Part shown: piece by piece, positions 33,104-33,129 of the stretch
Position numbering within the stretch: the first letter of the stretch is position 1
How the letters are laid out: every line of letters starts with the position of its first letter
Assembly (NCBI GenBank): GCA_949297215.1
Contig: CASFRV010000006.1
Span: 84,149 to 117,277, forward strand
Direction of reading: 5' to 3'
Length of the DNA: 33,129 nucleotides
Source: an uncultured Bacteroidales bacterium
GTDB taxonomy: Bacteria > Bacteroidota > Bacteroidia > Bacteroidales > Bacteroidaceae
The notes under the pieces: generated by a model
Seen by the model: only the letters and a program-made list of their open reading frames with translations
The model's database searches: none
What the model was told of the DNA's origin: nothing
Made by a program: the position numbers and the translations under genes

Positions 33104-33129
33104 CTTTGAAGAAAAGCAAATAGCAGTAA

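Overview
The window looks like a chromosomal segment of a high-GC member of the Bacteroidales. The order is supported by Bacteroidetes-type promoters (TAnnTTTG -7 boxes, several with a TTTG/TTG-like -33 box about 19-20 bases upstream), by start codons that mostly lack a clear Shine-Dalgarno, by a nuo operon with fused nuoCD and no nuoEFG, by a DAHP synthase with a C-terminal chorismate mutase, and by a small membrane protein resembling a Bacteroidetes-only family. Genus and species cannot be told from sequence alone. No phage, insertion sequence or CRISPR array is visible.

Layout. 1-3108: the 3' part of a nitroreductase gene, then a large exported MG2-like protein. 3143-7252: a four-gene phenylalanine/tyrosine operon (pheA, a class I/II aminotransferase, DAHP synthase-chorismate mutase, tyrA). 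It is preceded by a short ORF whose peptide contains the run YFFGFYFYF and by an intrinsic terminator, which together form a textbook-like but apparently Phe/Tyr-sensing attenuator. 7253-7573: inverted arrays of a GACAATT heptamer. 7574-9343: an OadA/pyruvate-carboxylase-B-like carboxyltransferase whose C-terminal biotinyl-like domain lacks the biotin lysine. 9387-9929: no gene. 9930-16510: an AraC-type regulator divergent from an iron-sulfur redox cluster made of two paralogous Tat-signal aldo/keto reductase-ferredoxin proteins, a cysteine synthase and a NapH-NapG-like membrane polyferredoxin.

16658-20115 (minus strand): a phospholipid operon (psd, pssA, small DUF4834-like protein) and an overlapping folP-cdaA pair (dihydropteroate synthase, c-di-AMP synthase). 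20420-21724: murF. 22016-32277: the nuo operon A-B-CD-H-I-J-K-L-M-N, with its own promoter and a leader of about 210 bases that contains an intrinsic-terminator-like hairpin. 32351-33030 is gene-free, carries CCATGGAT palindromic repeats also found once at 9704, and ends in the promoter of a tRNA-Phe gene (33031-33103).

Functionally the segment joins aromatic amino acid synthesis, central carboxylate metabolism, membrane and wall synthesis, and anaerobic electron transfer. The strongest candidates for undescribed biology are the Phe/Tyr leader, the terminator inside the nuo leader, and the Tat/iron-sulfur aldo/keto reductase module with its NapH-NapG-like fusion.
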